Shown here one piece after another: positions 43,854 to 53,094 of a stretch of 64,000 nucleotides of DNA; position 1 is the stretch's first letter, and every line of letters starts with the position of its first letter. The notes beneath the pieces were generated by a model. That model saw only the letters and a program-made list of their open reading frames with translations, was not told where the DNA came from and searched no databases. Origin of the DNA: Sphaerobacter thermophilus DSM 20745 (lineage in GTDB: Bacteria > Chloroflexota > Chloroflexia > Thermomicrobiales > Thermomicrobiaceae); assembly GCF_000024985.1 (NCBI RefSeq), contig NC_013523.1:930001-994000 (forward strand), given 5' to 3'. A program made the translations under genes and the position numbers.

Positions 43854-44327
43854 ATGAGTGAGCTTGCTACCCGGCTCCTCGACGATCTCAAGGCGGCTGT
43901 CCGCGCGTCCGACACGACGCGCCGGGAAGTGCTGCGCTATCTCCGAGCCGAGGTACACAACGTGGAGATCGAGCGCGGCCGGCCGCTGACAGACGAGGAG
44001 ATCGTGAGCGTCATCCAGCGGCAGATCAAGCAGCGGCGCGACGCCATTGAGCAGTTCGCGAAAGGCAATCGGCAGGATCTGGTCGAGGCGGAGACACGTC
44101 AGATCGAGATCTTGCAAGAGTACCTCCCGCCGCCCCTCACGCGGGAGGAGCTGCTGGCCCTGGCGCGGGAGGTTGCCGGGGAACTTGGCGCGTCCGGCCC
44201 GAAGGACATGGGGCGCGTGATGCCCGTGGTGCGCGAACGCGTAGGCGCCCGTGCCGAAGGCCGCGACATCGCCACCGCCGTCCGAGAGGTGCTGGCGGCC
44301 GAAGGGGGCTCATCCGCCGCATCCTAA
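43854..44327 (+). CDS. yqeY: GatB/YqeY domain protein
   Basis: A 157 aa all-helical protein related to the tail domain of the GatB amidotransferase subunit: TTRREVLRYLRAEVHNVEIERG, EEIVSVIQRQIKQRRDAIEQF, EYLPPPLTREEL, GPKDMGRVMPVV. Stand-alone YqeY is widespread and its role, perhaps in tRNA-linked metabolism, is not firmly known. It precedes the HD-phosphohydrolase gene by 78 bases and may share its transcript. Confidence 0.92.
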   Translation: MSELATRLLDDLKAAVRASDTTRREVLRYLRAEVHNVEIERGRPLTDEEIVSVIQRQIKQRRDAIEQFAKGNRQDLVEAETRQIEILQEYLPPPLTREELLALAREVAGELGASGPKDMGRVMPVVRERVGARAEGRDIATAVREVLAAEGGSSAAS

Positions 44328-44405
44328 GCGCTGGGTGAGAGTGGCGCGACGGTCGCTGGACCGCGACGCCTGGTGGCTATCGCCCAGCGTGTTCCTGGCG
44401 GAGCT

Positions 44406-46607
44406 ATGACTACATCATCTCTCCCGCCCGACAATAGCCTTGCACGCGGCGGCTGGTTGGCACGTCGAGGCGGCGCCGATGCCTCGCGTCGACGGCAGGC
44501 GCTCCAACTCGTGGCATTCGGGTTGGCGCTGCTAGCCATCCTCGTACTTGTCCTCTATGCCACCTGGGAGTCCGATGCCCTCACGCTCAAGGTCGGGCAG
44601 ATCGCTGACCGCACCTTGAAGGCGCCCCGCACGGCGACCTTCGTGAGCGAAACCAGGACGGAGGCCAAGCGCCAGGAAGCGTACGACGATGTCCGGAACA
44701 TCGTCCTGCGCACCGATCCCGCCGTGGCTCCCAACCAGACCGCCGCGCTGCGCCAGGCGCTCACGGCGATCGATACCGTGCGCTCCGATCGGAATCAAGA
44801 GCGCACCCGTGCGGTAGACCGGATTCGGGGTACGGTCGAGGGATTGACCGCCGAGGAGGCTCAGGCGATCCTGTCGCTCTCCGACGAGAGCTGGGCACGG
44901 GTCCGTTCTGAGGCGGAGCGGCTGCTCGACACCGCCCTGATGAACCAGATCCGCGCGGAGGACGTGGCTGAGGTCAAGGAGCAGATGCTCAGCCGCGCTA
45001 GCCTCTTCCTGTCCAACCCGGAGCGGCAGCTCGCCGCGGCCTTGAGCCGGCCGTTCGTCCAGGCGAATGTGCACGTGGACGAGGAGCGAACGCAGGCGGC
45101 GCGGGAGGCGGCCGCGCAGGCCGTCGAGCCGGTCTACGTCACGGTGCAGGAGGGCGAGGTCATCGTCCGTGACGGGGATCCGGTGACCCGCGAAGCGATG
45201 GAGAAGCTGGAGTACTTCGAGCTCCTGTCTCCCAGCGAGACGTGGGACCAGTTCTTCGGCGTCGTCAGCCTGCTGCTGTTGCTTACCTCCGCGCTGGTGC
45301 TCTATCTCTACCGTGTCGCTCCCGCGGATTGGCAGGCGCGGCATCTGATCCTGGTCGGGTTGGTGATCCTGGTCCCGGTGGTGGTGGGCCGGTTCGTGCT
45401 GGGCCACCCGGATCTGCGCTACATGTTCCCGGCGGCGGCCGCCGCGATGCTCTTGGCGATCCTGATCGACTTCCAGATCGCGGCGGTGATCGGCGGAGTT
45501 ATCGGGCTCTACCTGGGCATCATCTCGGGTACGTCGTACGAGATCGCCTTCATCACCTTCGTCGCCAGCGTGGCGGGCTCGGCGGTGATCTGGCGGGCCG
45601 ACCGGACAATGACCTTCCTCTGGGCCGGCGGCGCCGTGGCGCTGGCGACCGGCGCGAGTGCGACGCTCTTCGCGCTGGTATCAGGCAACCTCGACATGAT
45701 GCGGTTCGGCAGCCTGATGGTCGACGGAGCGGTGAACGGTGCGCTCGCGGCGAGCCTCACGTTTCTCTCCTTCAGCTTGTTCGGCCGCGTGTTCGGGATC
45801 ACCACACATCTCCAGTTGCTGGAGCTGGCGCACCCGAATCAGCCGCTGCTCTACCGTTTGGCTCGTGAGGCCCCCGGGACGTACCACCACAGCATTGTGG
45901 TGAGCAACCTGGCCGAAAGCGCCGTGGAGGTCGTCGGGGGTGATCCGCTCTTCGCACGCGTGGCCGTGCTCTACCATGACATCGGAAAGGTGCTGCGCCC
46001 CAGTTTCTTCGTGGAGAACCAGGCGAACCGAGCGAATGTCCACGAGGCGCTCGACCCACGCACCAGTGCTCGGATCATCCAGGAGCACGTTTCGGATGGT
46101 GTGCGGCTGGCGCGTAAGGCCCGCCTGCCCCAGCCGATCATCGACGTGATCCAGCAGCACCACGGGACGACGTTGATCAAGTACTTCTACAACCGCGCCC
46201 TCAACTCGGGAGAGGACGTGGAGGAGTCGGAATTCCGCTATCCCGGTCCGCGGCCGCAGACGCGGGAGGCCGGGATCATCATGCTGGCCGACAGCGTTGA
46301 GGCGGCGGTGCGCGCTGCGGCGCAGGCAGGGCGGCTGTTCGAGGAGGGCGCCGAGGGGAACGGCACCGGTGGGGAGCGGCGAACCGGAAAGCTGGCGGAG
46401 ATCGTCGACAGCGTGATCCGCGAGCGACTGGACGACGGCCAACTCGACGAGTGCGACCTGACCCTGAAGCAGATCGAACTGGTACGCCAGACGTTCATCT
46501 CGATCCTCGAGGGGATCTACCACCCGCGCATCGAATACCCGGAACTCAAGCGCGTAGCCGGTACATCGCTCGCCCCCGAGGCTACCGCGACGGAGGCGCC
46601 GTCGTAG
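44406..46607 (+). CDS. 7TM-HD membrane phosphohydrolase (PgpH/YqfF-like)
   Basis: A 733 aa protein. It has one N-terminal membrane helix (ALQLVAFGLALLAILVLVLY), an extracytoplasmic 7TMR-HDED domain of about 220 residues (LSRPFVQANVHVDEERTQAA; EGEVIVRDGDPVTREAMEKL), seven membrane helices, and a cytoplasmic HD domain (APGTYHHSIVVSNLAESAV, LYHDIGKVLRPSFF, QQHHGTT). Homologues hydrolyse cyclic di-AMP. ATG 44406 follows GGCGGAG. ybeY follows after 3 bases, as in many bacteria, though phoH is absent between them. Confidence 0.9.
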   Translation: MTTSSLPPDNSLARGGWLARRGGADASRRRQALQLVAFGLALLAILVLVLYATWESDALTLKVGQIADRTLKAPRTATFVSETRTEAKRQEAYDDVRNIVLRTDPAVAPNQTAALRQALTAIDTVRSDRNQERTRAVDRIRGTVEGLTAEEAQAILSLSDESWARVRSEAERLLDTALMNQIRAEDVAEVKEQMLSRASLFLSNPERQLAAALSRPFVQANVHVDEERTQAAREAAAQAVEPVYVTVQEGEVIVRDGDPVTREAMEKLEYFELLSPSETWDQFFGVVSLLLLLTSALVLYLYRVAPADWQARHLILVGLVILVPVVVGRFVLGHPDLRYMFPAAAAAMLLAILIDFQIAAVIGGVIGLYLGIISGTSYEIAFITFVASVAGSAVIWRADRTMTFLWAGGAVALATGASATLFALVSGNLDMMRFGSLMVDGAVNGALAASLTFLSFSLFGRVFGITTHLQLLELAHPNQPLLYRLAREAPGTYHHSIVVSNLAESAVEVVGGDPLFARVAVLYHDIGKVLRPSFFVENQANRANVHEALDPRTSARIIQEHVSDGVRLARKARLPQPIIDVIQQHHGTTLIKYFYNRALNSGEDVEESEFRYPGPRPQTREAGIIMLADSVEAAVRAAAQAGRLFEEGAEGNGTGGERRTGKLAEIVDSVIRERLDDGQLDECDLTLKQIELVRQTFISILEGIYHPRIEYPELKRVAGTSLAPEATATEAPS

Positions 46608-46610
46608 GTC

Positions 46611-47072
46611 ATGCCGGAGCACGGGGGTCTATCGGTCGAGCTCACCATCAGCCCGGGAGCGCCGTCCTTAGACCAGGGGCGGCTGCGAGCGGTGTTGGCC
46701 TTCGCCGCCCGCCACGAGGGGCTCAGCGGGACCGTGGGCGTCTGGATCTGCACCGACGCGGAGATCGCGGACCTGCACCTCCGGTTCATGAACATCCCTG
46801 ACCCCACCGACGTCTTGACGTTCCCCGCTGACATCACGAATACCGACGGCCCGTACCTGGGAGATATCGCGGTCTCCTTCGACACCGCGGCGGATCAGGC
46901 GGCCGATGCTGGGCACTCGCCGCAGCGGGAGATCGCGTACTTGGCGCTGCACGGTCTCCTGCACCTGGCGGGATACGACGACCTCACGCCCGACGAGCGG
47001 GACACGATGCTGCGGCGCCAGGATGAGCTCATTGCCGCGTTCGAACGGGAGGAACCGGGTGAGTGGGGCTAA
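46611..47072 (+). CDS. ybeY: Endoribonuclease YbeY (rRNA maturation)
   Basis: A 153 aa metal-dependent RNase acting in 16S rRNA 3'-end maturation and ribosome quality control. The zinc motif HGLLHLAGYDD (H-G-x-L-H-L-x-G-Y-D) is intact near residue 116, preceded by PTDVLTFPAD and GDIAVSFD. It overlaps the downstream GT2 gene by 14 bases. Confidence 0.95.
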   Translation: MPEHGGLSVELTISPGAPSLDQGRLRAVLAFAARHEGLSGTVGVWICTDAEIADLHLRFMNIPDPTDVLTFPADITNTDGPYLGDIAVSFDTAADQAADAGHSPQREIAYLALHGLLHLAGYDDLTPDERDTMLRRQDELIAAFEREEPGEWG

Positions 47073-48087
47073 ACGGTTGTCGGTCAGCCTGATCCTGACG
47101 GTGAAGGACGAGGCGGACAACATTGACGACCTCATGGCGTCGATCGCCAGGCAGACCCACCTTCCCGATGAGGTCATCGTCGTGGACGGCGGGTCGACCG
47201 ACGGCACCGTGGCGCGGCTCCGCGCATGGGAGGGCCGGCTGCCGCTGCAGGTGATCGAGGCTCCCGGCGCGACCATCTCCCAGGGCCGTAACGTGGCGCT
47301 GTCGCGGGCAACGGGGGATATCGTGGCCGTGACCGACGCCGGGGTGCGGCTCGACCCGGCATGGCTGGAGCGGCTGGTTGAACCCTTCTCCCGGGAGGGT
47401 GAGCAGCCCGACGTGGTTTCCGGCTTTTTTCGGGCCGACCCACGGACGCTGTTCGAGCTGGCCCTCGGTGTGACCACGCTCCCCGACGAAGAGGAGATCG
47501 ACGGGACACGGTTCCTGCCGTCGAGCCGGTCGGTCGCGTTTCGCCGGTCCTGGTACCTGGCCGGGATTCGCTACCCGGAGTGGCTGGACTACTGCGAGGA
47601 TCTGATCTTTGATCTGCGCCTCCGGCGGGCCGGGGCGCGCTTCGTCTTCCAGCCTTCGGCGTTCGTCTGGTTCCGGCCACGGCCCTCCGTGCGCGCCTTC
47701 TGGCACCAGTACTTCCGCTACGCGCGGGGCGACGGGAAGGCCGGTCTGTTCGCCCGACGGCACGCCGCGCGATACCTGACGTATGGCCTGCTGGTTCCGC
47801 TCGCCCTTTCCGGCAGGTGGCCGCGTGTGACACAAGCTGCGGCGGCCGGGGCGCTGTGGTACATGCGCCAACCCTGGCTGCGCCTCTGGCGCCGGCGCCG
47901 GGATCTGCGAGCGCGGGATCTGGTGGCCGCGGCGGCGCTGGCGCCACTGCTGCGCTTCATCGGCGATGTGGCGAAAATGGCTGGGTACCCGGTAGGACTC
48001 GTCTGGCGGGCGCGCCGGTACGGGTTGCGTGCCACCTGGCGAGACATCCCCGAGGAGCCGACCTCAGGCAGTCCCGCCAAGCTCTGA
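47059..48087 (+). CDS. Family 2 glycosyltransferase
   Basis: A 342 aa GT-A enzyme: SLILTVKDEADNIDDLMASI, EVIVVDGGSTDGTV, DIVAVTDAGVRLDPAW (DxD-like), then the W-x-x-x-C-E-D acceptor region (WLDYCEDLIFDLRLRRAG). The C-terminal 100 residues contain hydrophobic, arginine-rich helices likely to sit on the membrane. GTG 47059 has GGGAGG 6 bases before it. Its 3' end overlaps the convergent cinA gene by 24 bases. Confidence 0.85.
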   Translation: MSGAKRLSVSLILTVKDEADNIDDLMASIARQTHLPDEVIVVDGGSTDGTVARLRAWEGRLPLQVIEAPGATISQGRNVALSRATGDIVAVTDAGVRLDPAWLERLVEPFSREGEQPDVVSGFFRADPRTLFELALGVTTLPDEEEIDGTRFLPSSRSVAFRRSWYLAGIRYPEWLDYCEDLIFDLRLRRAGARFVFQPSAFVWFRPRPSVRAFWHQYFRYARGDGKAGLFARRHAARYLTYGLLVPLALSGRWPRVTQAAAAGALWYMRQPWLRLWRRRRDLRARDLVAAAALAPLLRFIGDVAKMAGYPVGLVWRARRYGLRATWRDIPEEPTSGSPAKL

Positions 48088-49296
48088 GCGGAGCACGACC
48101 CACAGGAACTCGGCGGCCCACAGCCCGGCGCGACGACGGATCTCCCGCGGGATGCCCTTGACCTGATGTTCACGGTGATGGCTACCGAATGGGCCGTCGA
48201 GGGCAAGCGCGATTTCGCCGCGTGTGTCGTCCAAGGTCTGGCCGGAGATGAGGCGCACCGCGATCGCGAGGCCGTAGTCCGCATGCAGGCGTTCGCGGAT
48301 CAGGCGTGCTTCCCGGTCGGCGAGCGCCGCGGGGCTGCCGGGGGCGTTGGCATCGATCCCGGCCTCTGCCGCCGCGTGTTCGAAGGCGCGGACGACCCCA
48401 CCGTCGTAGGCCACGATGGCCGCCGGTTCCTCGGCGAGGAGCCCGGTCATCCGGCCGCCGCTCCCATCCTCCGCGATCGCCAGCGAGTGTCCCTTGGCGG
48501 CCAGCGGTGCCAGGAGGGCGGCGCCGAGACTGGTGTCGTCCTCCCCATAGATGTACTCGCCCAGCACCTCACGGATCTCCCGCTCCGTCGCCTGGACCGC
48601 GGCCTCGGCCCGGGCACGGTCGGGCGCGCTGGCGGTGATGCGCACGTGGACGCCGTCGTTCTTGGCATAGGTCGCGATGATCGGATATCCCCGCTGGATG
48701 ATGTCCACGATCAGGCGCTCTGCGGCGGATTCCCCGATCCCGATGGTCTTCAGGGTGCGTGACACAACGGCCCGGTCACCGAGGTAGGGGAGGAGGCGCG
48801 GGACGACCTGCTCGCGCCACATGCGCATCATCTCCCGCGGCACACCGGGCATGCTGACGATCACGTGGCCGTCTCGCTCGACGAACCAGCCCGGCGCTGT
48901 CCCCATCGGGTTCGGCAGCGCCTTCGCCGAGGGGATGAGCCAGGCTTGCTTGGCGTTTTGCTCGGGCATGACCAGGCCGCGAGCCGCGAAGTATTCGGAG
49001 ATCCCGCGTAGTAGGTCGGGGTCGACCTCCACCGTCTCGTCGAGCAGCGCGGCAACACCCTCACGCGTCAGGTCGTCCTCGGTCGGCCCGATGCCGCCGG
49101 TGGTGACGATCAGGTCGGCGTCGTCCCAGGCTCGGCGCAGGGTCGTGAGGATACGCGATAGCGAGTCGCCGACCTGGCTCACGCCGACGAGCTCAATGCC
49201 CAGCGCAGCCATCTCCTGCGCCAGGAAGGTCGCGTTGGTGTCCGTGAGGAAGCCGTCGAGCAACTCCGACCCGACAGAGATAACCACCGCGCGCAT
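48064..49296 (-). CDS. cinA: CinA-family protein with altered C-terminal catalytic motif
   Basis: A 410 aa two-domain protein. The N-terminal MoeA/MogA-like domain is intact: VVISVGSELLDGFLTDTN, LIVTTGGIGPTEDDLTREGV, ALPNPMGTAPGWFV, MPGVPREMMRMW. The C-terminal PncC-like domain (from about 245) should carry the motif AESCTGG for NMN deamidase activity, but here reads AEDGSGG, so the catalytic Ser is replaced by Asp. Deamidation is probably lost. ATG 49296 has GGAGGG just upstream. Confidence 0.9.
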   Translation of the reverse strand: MRAVVISVGSELLDGFLTDTNATFLAQEMAALGIELVGVSQVGDSLSRILTTLRRAWDDADLIVTTGGIGPTEDDLTREGVAALLDETVEVDPDLLRGISEYFAARGLVMPEQNAKQAWLIPSAKALPNPMGTAPGWFVERDGHVIVSMPGVPREMMRMWREQVVPRLLPYLGDRAVVSRTLKTIGIGESAAERLIVDIIQRGYPIIATYAKNDGVHVRITASAPDRARAEAAVQATEREIREVLGEYIYGEDDTSLGAALLAPLAAKGHSLAIAEDGSGGRMTGLLAEEPAAIVAYDGGVVRAFEHAAAEAGIDANAPGSPAALADREARLIRERLHADYGLAIAVRLISGQTLDDTRGEIALALDGPFGSHHREHQVKGIPREIRRRAGLWAAEFLWVVLRSELGGTA

Positions 49297-49385
49297 GCGT
49301 CCCTCCGCGTCTGACGCGCCCGAGCTTGCGAACGGCATGATAGCACGTCGGCGCCGGCTGGGTGATCAGGGATGGGAGAAGCAAT

Positions 49386-49411
49386 AGCGGAGGGGTCGGT
49401 ACCCCTCCGCT
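49386..49411 (-). terminator. tRNA-Arg terminator
   Basis: AGCGGAGGGGT (49386-49396), loop CGGT, ACCCCTCCGCT (49401-49411): an 11-bp perfect stem just beyond the tRNA 3' end on the minus strand. Confidence 0.7.
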
Positions 49412-49416
49412 CATCG

Positions 49417-49489
49417 TACCCTCGGAGGGATTCGAACCCCCAACCCCTTGGTCCGAAGCCAAGTGCTCTGTCCGTTGAGCTACGAGGGC
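49417..49489 (-). tRNA. tRNA-Arg (anticodon UCG)
   Basis: On the minus strand acceptor GCCCTCG pairs with CGAGGGT, discriminator A. D-arm TAGCTCAACGGACAGAGCA. Anticodon stem CTTGG/CCAAG with loop CTTCGGA (anticodon TCG). T-arm GGGGG TTCGAAT CCCTC. CCA is not encoded. Confidence 0.93.
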
Positions 49490-49643
49490 ATGAGACCGCG
49501 CACAGCGGCGCTGTCGCGATGTCTCAGGAAAGTATAGCATAGCGAGGCGGGCGCACCGGGTCCGCGGCATCGATCCCGCTGTGGAGCGTCGTGAGAGGCG
49601 ACTGCTCGCTTCGACCCGTGTGATGGGTGCAGGGAGGTACGAC

Positions 49644-49970
49644 ATGACCCCAGATCGACGGTTTGTTCCCGTGTTGGCCGCAGTGGTGCTCGCGGCGGTC
49701 GGCTGGCTGGTGGTACGCCGTGGTATCGCCGGCGTCGGTGCTGACGTCGACCCAGAGCCTGAGGTCGAGCGTTCGGATGACACCAACTTGCTCGCCGATC
49801 TGTTCGACGAGTTCCCGGAGACGGACAACCCAGACGTGGTGCGGATGTTCATCGCCTGGCGCCTGGCCGAGCGGCTCGGGGGAATGTCGGATGGCAAACC
49901 CCAGGACATCGAGAAGCACCTCAAGCGCTTCGGCGAACTGTATCGCACCATCGCGCGGCTGACCCGCTGA
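49644..49970 (+). CDS. Small membrane-anchored hypothetical protein
   Basis: A 108 aa protein with one N-terminal helix (FVPVLAAVVLAAVGWLVV), an acidic stretch (DVDPEPEVERSDDTN) and a helical soluble tail (DVVRMFIAWRLAERLGGM, LKRFGELYRTIARLTR). GGGAGG is 6 bases before the ATG. It lies 52 bases before the translin-like gene and may be co-transcribed. No family was recognised. Confidence 0.6.
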   Translation: MTPDRRFVPVLAAVVLAAVGWLVVRRGIAGVGADVDPEPEVERSDDTNLLADLFDEFPETDNPDVVRMFIAWRLAERLGGMSDGKPQDIEKHLKRFGELYRTIARLTR

Positions 49971-50022
49971 TGGGCCATGGATCAGGCGGTGTGCGCCGGC
50001 TGGAGGGGAGGGATAGCGAAAC

Positions 50023-50691
50023 GTGGAAATAGATATCAACCGCATCGCGTCGATCGGGGAGGCGGTGATCGTTCGCCTGGAGGGGATCAACGCCGCCCGC
50101 GAGCGGGCGCTGGCGGAGAGCCGCCAGATCATTCGGCTCAGCGCGAACGCGGTGCGTGCGGTTCACCGCAACGAGTTTGATGTTGCGGAAGAGCTGCTGC
50201 GGCAGGCGCAGGAGCTCAAGGACGCGCTCGTGAGCCATCTGGCCGATTACCCGAGCATCTATTGGTCTGGCTACGTGCAGGACGCGCACAAGGAATATGC
50301 GGAGGCGCGGATCACGCTAGGGGTGATCGGCGGCCGAGCGATCCCCGATCCGGCGCAGCTCGGGGTGGAGGATGCGGTCTACCTGAATGGTCTGGGGGAA
50401 GCGGCAGGGGAGTTCCGGCGCTACTGCCTGGACGCGATGCGTCGTGGCGACCTTTCACGCGCGGAAGCGCTCCTCCAGGTGATGGACGAGATCTACGGAT
50501 TGCTTGTCTCGGTGGACTATCCGGATGCGGTCACTGGTGGGTTGCGACGCACGACCGACATGGTCCGGGGCGTCCTCGAGCGCACGCGCGGTGACCTGAC
50601 CCTGGCTCTCCAGCAGCAGGCGCTCACCGAGGCGTTGGGGCGCGCCGAGACGCTTCTCCGCGAGCAGCAGCGAGACAGGGAAGGCGCCTGA
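50023..50691 (+). CDS. Translin-like protein
   Basis: A 222 aa all-helical protein. The pattern ALAESRQIIRLSANAVRAVHRNEFDVAEELLRQA at the N-terminal third and RRTTDMVRGVLERTRGDLTLALQQ at the C-terminus matches the translin superfamily, single-strand nucleic-acid-binding proteins that in eukaryotes form C3PO with TRAX. The central part (AQLGVEDAVYLNGLGEAAGEFRRYCLDAMRRGD) fits the family too. Bacterial members are uncommon. GTG 50023 has GGAGGGGAGG upstream. Confidence 0.75.
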   Translation: MEIDINRIASIGEAVIVRLEGINAARERALAESRQIIRLSANAVRAVHRNEFDVAEELLRQAQELKDALVSHLADYPSIYWSGYVQDAHKEYAEARITLGVIGGRAIPDPAQLGVEDAVYLNGLGEAAGEFRRYCLDAMRRGDLSRAEALLQVMDEIYGLLVSVDYPDAVTGGLRRTTDMVRGVLERTRGDLTLALQQQALTEALGRAETLLREQQRDREGA

Positions 50692-50787
50692 TACTCTGGC
50701 GGCTCGACCGGAGTGTCATGGTTGTACTAGGAGAGCCGGTTTGTTAGCCTCTAGAACGCGATTCGGATACATAAACGCGGAGCGTTG

Positions 50788-53028
50788 ATGGTCCGAGCTC
50801 CCGTCAAACTCGTCTCGGTCTTCGTCCTGCTCGTCGCCCTGGCGGTCGCTGCGACGACCGCGTTGCCCGAACGGAACGGTGAGCCGACCCCGATGGTGCG
50901 CGAGGGCGTGCAGGGCTGGGACCCCGGTCCGGGAGCGGCGGAACTGGCTCCGGCGCGCCGGATGCTGGCCGAAGGGGACGCCGAGGCTGCGGCCGCGTCG
51001 GCGCGGCAGCTCGTGGGCGATGCGTCTCCGGAGCTGGACGCCGCGGCGCGGCTCGTGCTGGCCCGGTCGCTTCTGGCGGTGGGGGAGGCGGGCGAGGCGC
51101 TGGTAGTCCTGACCGCGCTGCGCGACGGAGACCGGTCGCCGGCAATCGCGGCAGCCGCGGATCTCCTGCTGGGCAGGGTGCACGCGGCAATGGGTCAGAC
51201 AGCGGAGGCCCTCGCGGCCTACCGGCGAGCCGCGGAGCGGGACCCGAGCGTCGAAGTGTACGCTGCGCTGCGCCGCATCGAAGTGCTCCGCGATAGCGGG
51301 CAGCTTGAGGCGGCGCAGGATGCTGCTGAGGCCGCGGCGGGGCTCCCGGCGATCCGGCGGACCCACGTAGCTGTGCTGGAAGCGCTGCGGGAGATCCAGT
51401 CGGAGCTGGACGACGGCAATGGGTACCTCGCGACGACGCATCGCCTCCTCGACGTAGCGACGCTCCCCCACTATCGGGCACAGTTGGCGTTCCAGGCCGG
51501 GCAGTTCGAACTCCAGATCGGCCAGCGGGAAGCGGCGATCCGCGACCTGCAGGCTGCGGTCAGTGCGGCGCCGGACAGCGCGCATGCGGTAGCAGCGCTG
51601 GACGCGCTCATCGCACAAGACGCGGCGGATGCTGTTGAACCGTATCAACGCGGGCTGGTGCTCTATCACGCCGGGCGAGATCAAGACGCGATCGTCGCGT
51701 TCACCGCTGCGCTGGAGAACGATCCAACCAACCACGAAGCGCGCTACTACCGTGGACTCAGCCGTGCCCGCGCGGGGAACGTGCCTGGGGGGGTGGAGGA
51801 CCTCCGCGAGGTGGCACGCACCGCGTCGGATCGCGAGCTGGCGGGGCGGGCGCTTGAGCAGGCGGCGAGGTGGCTGGAGAGCGCCGGCGATACGGCCGGG
51901 GCACGGGCCGTCTATCAGGAGGTGCTCGCGCGGTACGGGAACACCGGGGCTGCCGCATCGGCTCGGTTCCGCCTGGGCTTCATGAGTTACCTGGAGCGCG
52001 ATTTCGGGGCGGCGCTGACGATCTGGGCGGATGGCGGAGACGCCCGCGTTCACTTCTGGTTGGGAAAAGCACGGGAGATCGCGGGGGACGACGCGGGTGC
52101 CCGCGCCGCGTGGGAGGAAGCGGCGCGGTTGGAACCCGATGGCTACTACGGTCTGCGCGCCGCTGATCTGCTCGGCGGTGAGCCCGTCCCGAGCACCGGG
52201 CAGGCACTGGTTGGTGCGGTCATTGGGGATGCGGTCTGGCGTGAGCTCGCATCATGGTTCCCGGAGCGAGGGGTAGACCCGAATGCGGCTCGGGAGGCGC
52301 TGGAGGCAGAGCCTGGCTTACGGCGCGCGATGATCTTGCTCGATGCCGGGATGATGCAGGAAGCCGGGTGGGAGATCGACGCGCTGGCTGAGGAGCACGC
52401 CGGGGATGTGGAGCGCCTCGTGACACTCGGCGGTGTGCTGGCGGAGAGGGGAGAGACGACTGCGGCCGCGGAAGCAGTGGCTCCGCTGGTCAACGTCGAG
52501 GAGGGACAGGAGCGGAGCCTGCCCCCGATCCTAGAGCGGTTGAGCTATCCCATCCCGTATCTGGATCTGCTATCCGAGGCCGCGGAGCGCCACGGGGCTG
52601 ATCCGTTGCTGCTGGCAGCGTTGGTGCGGCAGGAGAGCGGGTTCAACCCGCAGGCACGCTCCTCGGCGGGAGCGCTCGGGCTTGCGCAGATCATGCCGGA
52701 GACCGGACGAGAGATCGCCCGCCGCCTGGGATGGCAGGACTTCAACCCGCGGGATCTGCTGCGGCCGGAGGTGAGCCTGGAGTTTGGTGCACGCTATCTG
52801 GCCGAGCGGATGGAACGGTACAACGGATACCTGTTCGCCGCGCTCGCGGCCTACAACGCTGGGGACAGTCCGGTCAACGAGTGGCTTGCTGCTCCGGGAG
52901 CGGAGGATCCGGACGTCTTCGCCGAGTCCATCCCGTACCCGGAAACGTACGACTACGTGCGCCGCGTCTACGTCAACTACCAGCATTTCCTGCGGGTGTA
53001 CGCTCAGCCGGATGCGGGAGAGCGGTGA
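50788..53028 (+). CDS. Soluble lytic transglycosylase with TPR array
   Basis: A 746 aa exported enzyme. A signal or anchor helix (VKLVSVFVLLVALAVAATTAL) is followed by about 550 residues of tetratricopeptide-type repeats and an SLT domain at the C-terminus. The SLT motifs are complete: LVRQESGFNPQ (catalytic Glu), GALGLAQIMPETG, AALAAYNAG. The architecture is like E. coli Slt70, with a helical ring plus catalytic domain that cleaves peptidoglycan glycan strands. A terminator follows directly. Confidence 0.9.
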   Translation: MVRAPVKLVSVFVLLVALAVAATTALPERNGEPTPMVREGVQGWDPGPGAAELAPARRMLAEGDAEAAAASARQLVGDASPELDAAARLVLARSLLAVGEAGEALVVLTALRDGDRSPAIAAAADLLLGRVHAAMGQTAEALAAYRRAAERDPSVEVYAALRRIEVLRDSGQLEAAQDAAEAAAGLPAIRRTHVAVLEALREIQSELDDGNGYLATTHRLLDVATLPHYRAQLAFQAGQFELQIGQREAAIRDLQAAVSAAPDSAHAVAALDALIAQDAADAVEPYQRGLVLYHAGRDQDAIVAFTAALENDPTNHEARYYRGLSRARAGNVPGGVEDLREVARTASDRELAGRALEQAARWLESAGDTAGARAVYQEVLARYGNTGAAASARFRLGFMSYLERDFGAALTIWADGGDARVHFWLGKAREIAGDDAGARAAWEEAARLEPDGYYGLRAADLLGGEPVPSTGQALVGAVIGDAVWRELASWFPERGVDPNAAREALEAEPGLRRAMILLDAGMMQEAGWEIDALAEEHAGDVERLVTLGGVLAERGETTAAAEAVAPLVNVEEGQERSLPPILERLSYPIPYLDLLSEAAERHGADPLLLAALVRQESGFNPQARSSAGALGLAQIMPETGREIARRLGWQDFNPRDLLRPEVSLEFGARYLAERMERYNGYLFAALAAYNAGDSPVNEWLAAPGAEDPDVFAESIPYPETYDYVRRVYVNYQHFLRVYAQPDAGER

Positions 53029-53034
53029 AGGCGA

Positions 53035-53067
53035 CGGCGGGTACGGCATACCGCGCCGTACCCGCCG
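53035..53067. terminator. Hairpin terminator between convergent genes
   Basis: CGGCGGGTACGGC (53035-53047), loop ATACCGC, GCCGTACCCGCCG (53055-53067): a 13-bp perfect stem serving the transglycosylase and the ferritin-like gene. Confidence 0.8.
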
Positions 53068-53094
53068 GATCGGTGCGATCGTCGGAGTGAGGTG

